Of a stretch of 64,000 nt of DNA, positions 24,311 through 36,765 are shown piece by piece. The stretch comes from Macrotis lagotis (lineage: Eukaryota; Chordata; Mammalia; Peramelemorphia; Peramelidae), in contig NC_133659.1 of assembly GCF_037893015.1 (NCBI RefSeq), positions 18,493,246 to 18,557,245 of the forward strand, in the 5' to 3' direction. A program made the translations under genes and the position numbers. Every line of letters begins with the position of its first letter. Positions within the stretch are counted from its first letter, which is position 1. The notes under the pieces were generated by a model that did no database searches, was not told the DNA's origin, and worked only from the letters and a program-made list of their open reading frames with translations.

Positions 24311-24316
24311 AATAAA
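24311..24316 (+). promoter_or_regulatory. Candidate polyadenylation signal AATAAA
   Basis: This AATAAA lies 858 bp after the copy 1 stop codon, in CCTAATAAAAACCTGTGA, followed by a modest T/G-rich stretch. It is the first canonical hexamer I noticed downstream. Confidence 0.4.
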
Positions 24317-24384
24317 AACCTGTGATAGATGATAAATCATAATCGTTCCATTATTAATTATAGTCACTTTCTCTGAAGGCAGAT

Positions 24385-24940
24385 ATGTTTCTTCCTATGT
24401 CCTTTATAGTTAATTTGGATTTTATAATAGTAAAAATAACATTGACTCAAAGTCATTCATAAAACAGTTTTATTGTTACTGTAAAAAGTGTTAGCTTGGT
24501 TCTGCTCATTTTCCTCTTCCTTAGTTCATACAAGTCCTCTCATGTTTCTCTAAGATGGCTAAGTTCATCATTTCTTATTGCACAGTTGTATTCCATCACA
24601 ATTATATAACACAACTTGTTCAACCATTCCCCAACAGATGGGCATCCCTGAAATTGTACCCCAAAAAGCCATTCTAAATATTTTTAGAACACGCATAGGA
24701 TAATTTTACATATACACCTATTTACAATGAATAGTCATCTCTAGGGCAGAAGGTGGAGGAGGAGGGACAGGAGAAAAAAATAAAAAATATATTTCCACTA
24801 TAAGTTTGTATAATTGAAAGGAAAAGTAATGCATGTAGATTTCAATTTCATCTGCAATAATTTTAATCATACTATGCATTGGAAATACTTATTTTATTCC
24901 ATAAATTAAAAATAAAATAAATTTAAAAAGAATTAAGCTC
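24385..24940 (-). mobile_element. Old L1-like 3'-end remnants
   Basis: GGTTCTGCTCATTTTCCTCT, TGTTCAACCATTCCCCAACA and GATGGGCATCCC form the reverse complement of L1 3' sequence up to about 24690. The A-rich rest is uncertain. Confidence 0.5.
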
Positions 24941-26475
24941 TACTGGTAAGACCCTCTCATACTAGGCTATCAAGGAATATTTAATATTATTGATACACTC
25001 ATGACTATAGAATGAAGCTGGAGAAATCTGGAATTCATTTTGATATCATGCCCTAGGCATCCCAGATCTGCTTTGGGTAGGTATGATAGAGAAGAAGGGT
25101 TTCATCTGGGGTTTTCTGGCCAAAATGAGGCCAAAGAGGGCTAGAGATTTAAGCTTTATCTGAGGATAGGAAATTGAGGCAAGCTGTGAAAATATAGACT
25201 CCTGTAAAAGTTATAATTTTTTCTGAGCACTTTTTAGGTAGACAAATTAAACAGTAATTTAAGGGAACTTTTAAATAAAGGCATCAATTAGATGATTTTT
25301 ATTCTGAGTGAGGGAATTAATCTGCTGAGAGCAAAGTAGGAAACCATGAAAGATGAGCAAGGAGTTACTGTTTTTCTAAACAGATGCTTGTCATGTATTT
25401 AAGTAACTGAGTCAGAATAAATTTAAAAGACATAAATGAGGTAAAATGGCAGAGACAAGCAAAGAAAGTAACACATCTCAACTTTGCTTCCTGATCCCTC
25501 AAACTCTGAATACTCATGTCTGTGATTTTTGTTTAAATATTAAGACAGAGGGATGGCTAGGAGGTGCAGTGTATAGACCACCAGCCCTGGGATCAGGAGG
25601 ATCTGAGTTGAAATCCAACCCCAGACATAATTAATAATAACCTAGCTGTATGACCTTGGGCAAGTCACTTAACCCCATTGCCTTGCAAAACAAACAAAAA
25701 AAGACTAATAGGACTAGTTAAAACAAAATTATCTTTCCATCTTTTGGTGGTCAAAATGAAGAGACAGAGAGGGAACGGGGAACTTTCCTTCAATTTACAA
25801 AAGGTTTTTCATATTTGAAAGTGCACTAAGAGAAGGGATCTTTTTTCTGAGTATTTCCTTGAATTGAAACACTGCCATTTTTTCCTTTTTGTGTGTATAC
25901 CAGTTATTCCTCTTTTAACTAGTTAAAATGCAGTTTATGGACACTATGACTGTGTGAACCCAATTTTATCCTGTATGGTGTAATGAGGGAAATTCCACCT
26001 TTGATTTTTTAGGGAGCAGAACAGCATCTCAATGCCAGATTAAATAATTAGTCTCTTAAAATCACTAAATAGAAGGAATTTTTTGATCACTCAAAAGTTC
26101 AAATTGCATTAGAAATTAATTGTAATTAGGTCAGCTTAAAAATTATTCCATTTTGTAAATCAATACCTGCCTGAGATACAAAAGTATTTCTAATAAAGAA
26201 TGCCCAGGTAGGAATGAAATGACCCTTGAGCAGATTAAGGGAATTGCTAGTTACTAGACTTATCAATGGAAAAGTCATTGGACTGGGACTATATCCATAA
26301 AAACAAAACAAAGCAAAAACAAAAAAAGGCAAAGAATGATTTAAAAAAACTGTAATTGGTTAGGGATCTTCAGTTCTAAAGGTTTATAATCCTAAAAGTT
26401 AAATTTGTAGATTATATTAAATTAAGTATAGGGAAATATCTTTACTGACTCATTAATCTGAGTAAACAGAAGGGG
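24941..26475. other. Intergenic, no gene; one SINE
   Basis: Apart from the SINE at 25549-25703 I recognise nothing here. No splice-bordered open frames resembling CYP2J exons are visible. Confidence 0.5.
25549..25703 (+). mobile_element. tRNA-headed SINE, full length
   Basis: GGGATGGCTAGGAGGTGCAG to CATTGCCTTGC and an A-rich tail. Confidence 0.9.
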
Positions 26476-26479
26476 AAAA

Positions 26480-26960
26480 GATGCAAAAATTAACCAAATA
26501 ACTCCCTAAAAATAGAATTGATCAAATAGAAAAAGAAATATTTAAAAAAAAGCTCACTGAAAAACAATCCTTAAAAAATAGAATTGGGAAAGACATCAGA
26601 GAGAAGTCAAAAAGTTGCTTGAACCCTTCCCGGTTTTCCTTGGAAATAATATCAAATAAAGTCTTAAAATGGATTCTGGGATGAAAGAACCCACAAAAAC
26701 ACACAGTGAAACCATTTTCAAGCTCAAGGAATCTTAGGAGGACTTCAGGAAATGTCTGTCTCACTTGGGATAAAGGGGAGTACAACCCTACACAGGAAGG
26801 GAACAGGAAAGCCAAAGCAAAGCTCTTGGGTATAGGAACAGATCAGGAACTGAGCCCCTCAGTATGGCTCCCAACTGTGAGTCCATCTCCAGTGCAGAAG
26901 ACATGTTATGAGCCCTCAGACTTCAGCACAACAACAAAGAAATCACAGGTCTAGTTCAAA
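26480..26960 (+). mobile_element. L1 5'/ORF1-region fragment
   Basis: It resembles the start of the L1 at 28205: TTCTGGGATGAAAGAACCCA, TCTTAGGAGGACTTCAGGAA, AGCCCTCAGACTTCAGC. Short ORF1-like A-rich units (AAAAATAGAATTG) precede it. Confidence 0.5.
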
Positions 26961-28204
26961 AATTGAATGATTATACAATAGGATCTGTAGGGGTTTTATG
27001 TTAAGAAATATAGCTGTTTATACTAAGCCCCCATTATATCATATTCCTAAATCTATTAAGAAGCAGTTAGGATATTCCCTGGCCATGTATGCATCGATTA
27101 CTGAGTGACTGTGGAAAAACAAAATTGAATGCTGGTAAGAGAACAAGAGAATAGTAATGAGTGTGATTGTATGAATGTTGAAAAAGAATGAAGAGAAGGA
27201 ATATTCTGAAAGAAGGAGAAAGGAAGGGAAAAATAGGTCTGGACTGGACCTTGATCCTTCAGGGATTGACTTATTTACCCCTAGAGTGAACTTTGATTTA
27301 GGATATTTGGATAGAGTAGAGAATTAGGGTCAGTAAACATGGACTTCTCAGTGAGATTGATTGTGTACCTATTGGTTTTTGTGCCCTCTTCTCAAGAAAT
27401 TCCAAGATTTAGGAATAAGGAGGAAAGACTGTTGACAGATGGAGTCTATCTGAATGGTACAATTCTGAGTCTATATTTAAATGGGAAAAATCCAGGGGGT
27501 GGGCATTAAAAAGATCCTGAAATGATAAATATCAGAATGAGTGGGTATGCCATATTTACTATAACTGCAGTTAGCTGGATATAAGCTTTGATTGATAAAT
27601 TCCCAGCAATGTTCATTATTCCTATGATTTTATCATTTCCCTGCCAAAGAGTTTTGGAGGTTATTTCCAAGTTCTAGAAGCCAGAAAATTCTGAAATGTC
27701 AGGATGGTAGGTAGCAAGGTTTTCTTCTACATTATATATTAGTTAATGTTCTTTTCATTTTAGTTTTGTAAAGCCTAGCTATATAAAAATTTTTGATCAC
27801 TGAGCTAGAAGATACTTTGGAGATATTTCTTCCAACTCCCTCACTTTATAGATGAAAATATGGAGACAAAAAAAAGTTAAAGAGGTTGGATTGGTGGGTC
27901 TCAATAGGGAAGTCACATATCCCAAAGCATCCTTGTCAACAAATTATAGAAGTATGAAGTTAGAGCTAAAGGACTCTCAGTTGCCATCTACTCCAAATTC
28001 TTCATCTAGCAGAGGAGGAAACTGAGACAAACAGGAGTAAGGAACTTGCCCAAGTCACACAGTTAGGCTGTACATCTAAGACCAGATTTGAACTTAAAGG
28101 AAGACTCTTCCTGAATCCTCCCACAGTGCTACATTCACTATACCATCTGGGTTATGTAGGCATTAAATGATCAGAGGAACATTTAGAAAGAAAAATGGGT
28201 TTTA
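26961..28204. other. Intergenic, no gene
   Basis: A MIR/THER-type antisense SINE lies at about 27945-28150 (GAGGAGGAAACTGAGACAAA, TTGCCCAAGTCACACAGTTA). I recognise nothing else. Confidence 0.5.
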
Positions 28205-28931
28205 AGTGTTGCTTCAGGGGCAATCCAAGATGACAGAGAGGAGCCAGGAGTTTTCATAGGTTCTTCCATGTTTTCCTCATTAACAACATTATTGAAATCT
28301 CTAAAGAGATTCTGGGGTGACAGAACTGACAAAAGAACAGAAAGGAAAAATTTTCAAATTAAGATACCTAGAAAGGTCTTCAGGAAAGATCTGTCTTTCT
28401 AGTGTGTGCGTGGGGGGGGGGGGAGAATATGTCCTGGTGCTGAGAGGGGAGCTAGGCACAGGGAGAGGACCGCAGTAAGGGCAGGGTACAGAGGAGGCCA
28501 GCCAGATGCTCTCAGTTACAGCATAGATCTGTGACCAAAGACTCCTGTAGCAGCCTACATGCCTGGACTGGCCAGTCCAAGTCCAGTGAGCAAGTCTGTG
28601 AATGGGCTACTCCCCCAACACAAGAAGCTTGGGACAACACCCATCTGGCCCAGGAGCAGAGGTCATATTCAGTAAGGAAAGTCAGAGAAAAGCTTTGATA
28701 ACAGAAAGCTATTGTGGAGATAAAAACCATCTCAGAAGTGAACAGCAGAATGAAAAAGGGAATAAGAATTGGGCTCCAGTGCAAAATCACTCTTGGAAGA
28801 ACTCAAAAACAATTTCAAAATTCAAGTGGAAAAATTGGGAAAAGAAATGCAAGAGAAATTCAACATTTTGCAAAAGGAAGCATAAAAAAATTGACTGAAG
28901 AATATAATTCCTTTAAAAATAGCATTGGTCA

Positions 28932-29080
28932 GGGGTGGCTAGGTGGCTCAGTGAATAGAGCATCAACCCTGGAGTCAGGAGTACCTGAGTTCAAATCTGA
29001 CCTCAGACACTTAATAATTACCTAGCTGTGTGGCCTTGGGCAAGCCACTTAACTCCACTGCCTAGCAAAAACCTAAAAAT
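28932..29080 (+). mobile_element. tRNA-headed SINE, full length, in L1
   Basis: GGGGTGGCTAGGTGGCTCAG to CACTGCCTAGCAAAAACC. Confidence 0.92.
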
Positions 29081-29174
29081 AGAATTGGACAAATGGGAAA
29101 AGAAAATAACTCCTCCCAAAATACAATAAGTCCAATTTAAAAAAGAAAGTAATTCCTTTAAAAGCAGAACTGAT

Positions 29175-29326
29175 TGGGGGCAGCTAGGTGGCACAGTGGA
29201 TAAAGCACCGGCCCTGGAGTCATGAGTACCTGGGTTCAAATCCTGTCTCAGACGCTTAATTACCTAGCTGTGTGGCCTTGGGCAAGCCACTTAACCCCAT
29301 TGCCTAGCAAAAACCTTTAAAAAAAA
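29175..29326 (+). mobile_element. tRNA-headed SINE, full length, in L1
   Basis: GGGGGCAGCTAGGTGGCACA to CATTGCCTAGCAAAAACC. It shares the unusual CCTAGCAAAAACC tail with the copy 240 bp upstream. AAAAGCAGAACTGAT / AAAACAGAACTGATC flank it as a likely target duplication. Confidence 0.92.
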
Positions 29327-29508
29327 ACAGAACTGATCAAATGAAAAAGGAAATGCAAAAGCTAACTGAAGGTAATGCCTGCAAAAATAGAATTGGGCAA
29401 GTGAAAACTACTCAATCTATCAGACATCAAGCAACAATTAAGCAGAATAAAAGAAATGGAAAAATAGAAGGAAACATAAAATACTTCACTGGAAAAATAA
29501 CTGACAGA

Positions 29509-29597
29509 GTTCAAATCTGGCCTCAGACACTTAATAATTATCTAACTGTGTGGCTTTGAGCAAGCCACTTAACCCCATTTGCCTTGCAAAAAACCTA
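29509..29597 (+). mobile_element. tRNA-headed SINE, tail half
   Basis: It starts inside the element at GTTCAAATCTGGCCTCAGAC and runs to TTGCCTTGCAAAAAACC. Confidence 0.88.
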
Positions 29598-29608
29598 AAA
29601 ATTAAGTT

Positions 29609-29668
29609 TGGGCAGCTAGGTGGCACAGTAGATAGAGCACCAGCCCTGGAGTCAGGAGTACCTGAGTC
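29609..29668 (+). mobile_element. tRNA-headed SINE, head half
   Basis: GGGCAGCTAGGTGGCACAGT to GGAGTACCTGAGT, then L1 sequence resumes. It follows a tail-only copy. Confidence 0.88.
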
Positions 29669-30344
29669 AGGAAAAACAGTTGACCTGGAAAATAGATCCA
29701 GGAGAAGTCATTTTAAAATCATTGGACAATCTAAAAGTCATAATCAAAAACAAAAATCCTAGACAATATATTTCAAGAAATTGTTAACAAGAATTACCCT
29801 GGTATGCTAGAACCAGAGGGGAAATTATCAATGAAAGAATATAGAATCATGTCCTGAAAGGGATCTCAAAATGAAAACATCAAGAAATATTGTAGCAATT
29901 CCCAGAATCATCAAGTCAAGGAGAAATTACTGCAGACAATTCAAATACTAAGTAGCCATAGTCAGGATTACACAGAAACTGGTAGCATCAACATTAAAGG
30001 ACTGAAGGTACTGGGATATAATATTAAAGGAGGCAAAGGAGCTTATAATATAGCCAAAAATCGACTACCCAGCAAAAAGGAGCATACTCTTCCAGGAGAA
30101 AAGGTGGAAATTTAACAGAAGAGGTTACTTTCAAATTTTTTTTTCACAAAAAGACTAGGGTTGTTCAGAAAATTTGATATATTAAAAGGAGACTCAAGAT
30201 ACATTCAAAAGGTAAACAGAAGAAAATAAAAAAAGAATGTCATTTAATAAGATTAAATTGGTTATATCACTACATGAGAGGATGATACAACTCTTGAGAA
30301 CTGTATTTCTTTTGGAAGGATGTACTTTATTTTTTTGTCTATTA

Positions 30345-30797
30345 AAGATTTTATTTATTTTGCGTTTTACAATTTTCCCCCCAATTTTACTTCCCTCCCC
30401 CTATCCCCCCAAAGAAAGCAATTTGTCAGTCTTTACTTTGTTTCCATGTTGTATGTACATTGATCCAAATTGAGTGTGATGAGAGAGAAATTATGTCCTT
30501 AAGGAAGAAACAAAAAGTATAAGAGATAACAAGATCAGACAATAAGATATCTGTTTTTTTTTTTCCCTAAAGGGAATAGTCCTTGAACTTTGTTCAATAT
30601 CCACCCTTCTTTATCTGGATACAGATGGTATTCTCCATTGCAGACAGCTCAAAATTGTCCCTGATTGTTGCCCTGATGGAATGAGCAAGTCCATCAAGGT
30701 TGATCATCGCCCCCATGTTGCTGTGAGGGTGTACAGTGTTTTTCTGGTTCTGCTCATCCGGCTCAGCATCAGTTCATGCAAATCCCTCCAGGCTTCA
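30345..30797 (-). mobile_element. L1 3' end, 5'-truncated, inserted in L1
   Basis: The reverse complement corresponds to 55200-55650 (GGAGGGATTTGCATGAACTG, CTTGATGGACTTGCTCAT). It is flanked by AGGATGTACTTTA and AGGGATATACTTTA, a probable target duplication. Confidence 0.82.
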
Positions 30798-30816
30798 AAG
30801 GGATATACTTTAGGGT

Positions 30817-30970
30817 TGTTTTTTTTTTTTTTTTGCAAGGCAAATGGGGTTAAGTGGTTTCCCCAAGGCCACACAGCTAGGTAATTATTAAGTGTCTGAG
30901 ACCAGATTTGAATCCAGGTACTCCTGACTCCAGGGCCAATGCTTTATCCACTGCGCCACCTAGCTGCCCC
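30817..30970 (-). mobile_element. tRNA-headed SINE, full length
   Basis: Poly-T, then GCAAGGCAAATGGGGTTAAG to CGCCACCTAGCTGCCCC. Flanks AGGGATATACTTTA and AGGGATATACGTTA look like a target duplication. Confidence 0.93.
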
Positions 30971-31690
30971 TAGAGGGATATACGTTAACAAAATATTTGT
31001 CTATAAATTTATTTTGATGGGATGACATAAAAGTACAGACATCTAAACAGAGGATTGTACTGGGAAGGGAAAAAGGAGTCATAAAGGAATAAGTTATGTA
31101 ACATGAAGAGACACAGAGGAATTTTTACAATAGAAGGAGAGAAGGGGAGGTGATAATTGCTTGAATCTGACTTCCATTTGATATGGCTCAAAGAGGAAAC
31201 AACATTTACACTCATTTGGGCTTAGAAATTTCTCTCATCCTACAGGGAATTAGGAGGGGAAAAGAGGGGGGGAGGAAGGAGAGGCTCAGTGAAGGAAGGG
31301 CAAAAATAGGAGGGGAAGGGGAAAAGAAAAGCATTGGGTGAGGATAGAGAGAAGGGTAGATAGAGGAAGGGACAGAAGAAAACACTGGTGCAGAGGGATA
31401 GGATGAAAGGAGAGATTAAAGCACAAATGAAGGGAAGATAGGATAGAGGGTAATACAGAGTTAATAATCATAACTGTTAATGTGAATGGGATGAAATCTC
31501 AAAAAAAAGGCAGTGGAGAGAAGAGTAGATTTAAAACCTACAGAATGTTTTTGATAAGAAATACATTTGAAGTAGAAATATGCATACAGAGGCAAGATCA
31601 AAAGCTGTAGAAGATCCGGCTTCAGTTGAAATGAAAAACAGGTAGGGGATAGCAATCTTTATCTGAGGTAAAACAAATAAATGAAACAAG

Positions 31691-34430
31691 TTCTCAATTC
31701 AAGATATCATGGAGGAACTTCAGAAAAAAAATTTTTTCACCTGGGTAAAATGGGCGTATCACCCAGTGAAGAAGGAAGAGGCAGCCAGAAAGCCATAAGA
31801 AATTTTTAGCTGCAGTGCAGCTCAGGTCCAGTCTCAGAAAAACAGAATGTAGCAGACCAGCAGTGAGGGTCCCAACCCCAATTGGGAAGAAAAGGTTTGA
31901 GCCCCAGGAATGCTGGTACAGATGTGATGGAGTCAGGTTATCCTAACATATAGAACAAACCACTAGCACCTGAAATGCTGAATGGAATCAATAAGCCAGG
32001 GACCAGATCCCCAGCCCCAGCACAGAAAGCTAGTAACTGTGCTCCCTTTTCTTCCCTTTGCCTGAACTATCAAAATGAGCAAAACAAAAAACAAACAAAA
32101 AAAATCTTCTAAGCATAATCTAAGGATGATAAATGTGCCATCTCAGAAAAGGAAAGCAGTGACAAAATGCCTATACGTGAAGCCACAAAGGGGTTTTTGA
32201 ATTGGTTTCAAATTCCAAAAGTCATCATAGAAGAATACAAAAAGGATTTTAAAAACCAAAGAAGAGAGGAAGAAAAAAAAATGGAGATATGAATTGTTCA
32301 AGAAAATTGTGAAAAACTGACTGAAGAAAATAATACCTTTAAAACAGGCCAAATGGATAAAGAAATTCACTCAGTTAAAAGTAAAATGAACAAACTGGAA
32401 AAAGAAAACATAAAAGCTAACTGAAGAAAACAAAATGCTAAAATTTAGAATAACCCCAATGGAAACTAATGACTCCATGAGACCCCAAGATTTCATCAAA
32501 TTCAAAAGGCTGAAAAAATAGAAGTAAATAAAAATTATCTCTTGGGGAAAATGACCAACCTGAAAAATAGATCTAGAACGGACAATTTGTGAATTATTTA
32601 TCTACCTGAAAGCCATGCTTAGAAAAGAGACGAGTTAATATCATGCAGAATATTGTCATGAAAAAGTGTCCTAATGTCTTAGAGCAATAAGATAAAATAA
32701 TCCTTGAAAGAATTCATTGATCACCTAAGAAAGTGATTCCAAAATAAAAACCCCCAGGAATATTTTAACCAAATTTCAAAATTCTCAGCTAAAGGAGAAA
32801 ATACTGCAAGCTGTCGAAAGGAAGCAATTTAAATACCAGGCAGGCACAGATAGGATTACACAGGACTTTTCAACGTTATCATTAAAAAAATCAGAGGACT
32901 TGGACCATGATATTCTGGATGGCAAGAGAACTTGAATTACAACCAAGAATCAAATATCCTGAACAATTTAGTATATTGTTTAATGAGAAATGATGAAGTT
33001 TCAAGAAAATAGAGGACTTTCAGCCGTATTTGATAAAAAAAAAGTGTGGAATTGAGAGAAAATTTAATCTTCAAATTCACAATTCAAGAGATATGTAAAA
33101 ATGTAAATGAAAAGAAAAAAATTATAGTCAATAAAAGTACCAAAAATGTTAGTCAACAAAAGTAAATGTGGAAACAATATTTGTAACTCTTGAAAATTGT
33201 ATTTCTCTTAGGACAGATGAAAAGAATATAATTAGACAGAGTGTGTGAGTATAAATTGATCATGGTGTGATGATGATTGATTTTAGCTCATGAGGGTTAT
33301 ATTTCTATTGGGAAAGTTGGACTGAGTATAATTGGAAAAAACGGTGTGAGTACATAAATTGATAGTGATTATGTGAAGGTTCTGGAGAATTGTACTTCTC
33401 TCAGGATAGCTGAAAGAAGTGTATTTTGACAGAGGGTATGGGTAAAAGGCATGTATAAAACAAATAAGGCATGAAAAAAAGGATTATACTAGGAGAAGGA
33501 GGAAGAAAAGATATTAGAAGATATTCAATACCACATGAAGAGGCATAAAGGACCTACTATAGTAGGGGGAAATTAGGGAAAGTGGAAACATTGAGTAAAT
33601 CTTACTCTCAACAGATTTGGCTCAAAGACGGAATGATATATTCCCAATTAGGTTTAGAAATTTATTCTAGTTTACAAAGAAGTTGGAGGGAAAAGAGGAA
33701 AGGACAGTGTGAGGTAGGCAACAACCCAGAAGCAAAAATCTTAGTAAAGAGGGATTAGGGAAAAGAAGAAAGATGAATTCAAATGGGGGAACATAGAATA
33801 GAGGTAAATATAAAGTTTTTGTAATCAAGATTAGAAGGAATACAGAAAGCTGGGAGATAATTTTCACACCTAGTATTTTAGATAAAGCACATATTTCTAA
33901 AATATATAGAGAACTGAGTCAAATTTAGAAAAATACACATCATTCTCCAGTTGATAAAAGGGAATTAAACTGGAAAATTTCATATGAAGAAGCTAAAACT
34001 AACTTATACTCATATAAAAAAATGCTTCCAATCATTAGTGATCAGAGAAATGCTATTTAAAACAAGTTTGAAGTACCACCTCATACCTACCTGATTCAAT
34101 AAAATGACAAAAAAAGGGAAATGATCAAAATTGGAATACCAATGCATTGTTGGTGCAGTTATGAACTCATCTACCCATTCCATAAAGCAATTTGGAACTA
34201 TGTCTAAAGGGCAATAAAACTGTGCATGCCCTTTGACCTAGCAATGCCACTATTAGGATTATATCTCAAAGAGATCATAAAAAGGGGGAAAGGACCTACA
34301 TGTACAAAAATATTTATAGCATCTCTTTTTGTAGTGGCACAGAAGTGAAAGTAGAGGGGAGCCCATCAACTGGAGAATGGCTGAACAAATTGTGGTGTAT
34401 GAATGTGATGGAGTACTATTGTTCTCTGCA
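31691..34430 (+). mobile_element. Second L1, 5' region and ORF1 joined to 3' end
   Basis: 5' leader and ORF1-like A-rich sequence (31700-33850) run directly into ORF2-end sequence (ATGCATTGTTGGTGCAGTTA, CTTTGACCTAGCAATGCCAC, ATGAATGTGATGGAGTACTA). Most of ORF2 is missing, so it is an internally deleted copy with no usable frame. Confidence 0.7.
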
Positions 34431-35824
34431 TGTACATACATATTTGTATTTCAGTCTCTCTGTTCTCTAAATATATATTTACACAAATACAAACATATGG
34501 TCACACATACACACATATGCACATATATATGCAGATAGTCTTCTTAGTTGCAAGATGCAATCGCAGCAGAGTTCCAACAAGGCTGAGGACCCTTTAAAGA
34601 CTTCATCATGCTATTCACTATTTACAATATATTTATCACTTAAGACAGACAGGATTGTCAATTTGGGGGGTTAAAATCTGAGTTTGAAAAGTGATTGTGA
34701 TTTTGCCAACTGGTGTGAAAGTCTTTAGACCAATTGGGTTTGTGGGTTGTGTCCCAGTGTTCCCTGAAGGATCATTCAGCTAGCAATCTGCCTTTAGAGA
34801 AAAAAGTCATTAATTGTTCAGAGAATACACGTGGGAGTAAAAAAAAGTCAAAAGGATAGTTCTGGTCTCAACAAAAGACAGAATCTTATTGGCTTAATTT
34901 CCCTATTGTATTGCTTTGAGGGTTAAAAAAAGGAATGTTTCCCACCTACTTGCTTTACTCTTATGTATAGCTGAGGAAGTAGTAATGTGTCAATTCTGAG
35001 TTTCATATGGAGTCAGAACAGAAGTAAGGATGTTTGTTCCTGATCCCAGTTTTTTTCCCCTCCCAAGGCAAACCTATATAATCAGAGCAGATACATAAAA
35101 ATTTATACCATTTTTCTTATAATTATATAAATTAACAACCAGCCAGTTAGGATAGTGCAAAGCTTTGGAACCTGTTGCTACATTCATGTTTCTATAGAAA
35201 TTGAGATCTTTTAGCCTTTCACATTGCTAAGGGAATATTAGGCACAGAACTTTTCTGTGTGAGAGAGCATAGATTTGAATGGAAACAGACCTCAGAGATC
35301 ATCTAATAGAGACATGTCAACCTTCAGACTTAAGAGAGCCACACACTGATATTATCTATGCTGTGTGGCACCTTTTATTTTGTTAAACATTTCTCAATTA
35401 CATTTAAATTTGCCCCAGGCTACTCAAGGGTCATAAGCTCTGATGCTTCAGTCAGGAACCTTGTATTTCATGACTCTAGTTCAACTTCCTCAACAGAAGG
35501 GGAAATAAGAGACCAAAGAAGCAAAACTGAAAGAGATGAAATGCAAACCCTGGTTTTCTCTCTCCAAATCCAGCTTTCTACCAAGTGCTCCTTGAAAGCC
35601 ATTGGAAGGGGGAAACAAGGATTTCCATTCACCCTTGGGTCCTGGTCCCAGTCTCACCAATTGAAGAAGGTTTAAAAAGCAGTCCCAACATTTAGAATTG
35701 CCTACCTCTCAGAGAATGGTGTTTTTCATCTTTCTTTTGTCCCGAAACCCTTGGGCAGCCTGCTGAAACCTGTGGATCTTTTCTCAGAATAACATTTTAA
35801 ATGCATAAAATAAGATGCATAAGA
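34431..35824. other. Intergenic upstream of copy 2, no gene
   Basis: I see no recognisable repeat apart from short low-complexity stretches, and no splice-bordered exon. A possible MIR-like trace lies near 35270-35350. Confidence 0.4.
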
Positions 35825-36262
35825 TTATGAATGAAATTCCAATTATATAAAATATAGTATAATTTATTCCACTCATTCCAATTATTCCTATTTGTTTCTA
35901 ATAAACTGCAATTTTTATTCGTTACCTCATCTTTTCTAATTTCATTGAAATTTTATTTCCATTACATTGGAATTTCATTGCAATTTAATCCAAATGTGTA
36001 TGAATTTTATTCAAACTATTCCAATTATTGCAGAATTTTATACTTGTCTGCTCCAGTTTATTTCAATTATAAGGGAATATTATTTCAAATATTCCAAGTA
36101 TATTGGGATATTTTTAACATTATTCCAATTTATATTTGAATTTTATTCTAATGCATTTCAATTATATTCAATTTCATTTTAGCTGATTCTAATTCTATCA
36201 GAATTATATTCTAATTATCCCAATTTGTTCCAAATCTATTGGAATTTTATTCTAATAGTCTA
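35825..36262. repeat. AT-rich degenerate tandem repeat, core ATTCCAATTATA / TATTGGAATTTTATT
   Basis: The core ATTCCAATT or a one-base variant recurs about every 20-40 bp (near 35837, 35876, 36016, 36058, 36092, 36122, 36158, 36185, 36210 and 36225). It is often paired with its complement TTGGAAT. It looks like a decayed minisatellite about 500 bp upstream of the copy 2 TATA box. Confidence 0.65.
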
Positions 36263-36765
36263 AAAAAGTCAACATTATTTTCTCCCATTGACATTCATAG
36301 ATATGGTGGAATCTATTCACACAACCCTCTGGGATTACCAAATTCCAGGCTTTGAGCTCCTCTACATTAGTTCCCAAGTTCCATTTGGAGGCAGCTTGAA
36401 AAGGGGAGAAGAGGGTTAACAAGCCAGCATGGGGCTCCAGTGAAGGGTGTGAAACCTATAAACAGTGAGGGGACCTTGTCAGTTCCTGGACTCCCTGGAC
36501 CTCAGCTAACCTCTCTCCTAAACAAGGGGGTTCATTCAGGGTCTCTTCTAGCCTTGTGATTTGGATTCCATTAGTTGGGGCTGTGTATGAGTGGAACCTT
36601 TTCACAGCACTCTGGTCAAATTATCTCTTTGGTTGCCGGCAGACAAGCCCAATCTTCTTTTCTGGTGGGGATGGTAGCAGAAGCTCATTTATTCCCGGGA
36701 GGCAGGCCCTTGCAGAGGGCAGAGGGCCTGGTCTCAGAGGGGAAGTTGGCATTTCCTGGCTGGTG
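36263..36765 (+). promoter_or_regulatory. Proximal upstream region of CYP2J copy 2
   Basis: This is a GC-richer stretch without obvious repeats between the AT-rich block and the TATA box. It is probably the proximal promoter. I claim no specific factor sites. Confidence 0.4.

Larger units (their letters stand above)
23454..24330 (+). other. Probable 3' UTR of CYP2J copy 1
   Basis: This stretch follows the stop codon. It holds a MIR-like insertion (about 23695-23850) and ends near the first clear AATAAA. The extent is inferred from that signal only. Confidence 0.45.
28205..31690 (+). mobile_element. L1, 5' half (5' UTR, ORF1, start of ORF2) with nested insertions
   Basis: It starts AGGGGCAATCCAAGATGACA. 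ORF1 remnants show the usual coiled-coil, lysine-rich segments (EIKTISEVNSRMKKG near 28717). The purine-rich linker is at 31240-31450, and the ORF2 endonuclease start (ITVNVNGMKS) is near 31465. It is broken by many stops and holds four SINE pieces, one antisense L1 and one antisense SINE. The rest of ORF2 is missing. Confidence 0.72.

Noticed and set aside
24941-28204. Endogenous retrovirus or LTR in the intergenic region
   Set aside because: I could find no paired long terminal repeats or recognisable gag, pol or env sequence. What I recognise is L1, SINE or MIR.
35825-36262. CRISPR-like array
   Set aside because: The repeats are short, degenerate, AT-rich and irregularly spaced in a vertebrate genome.
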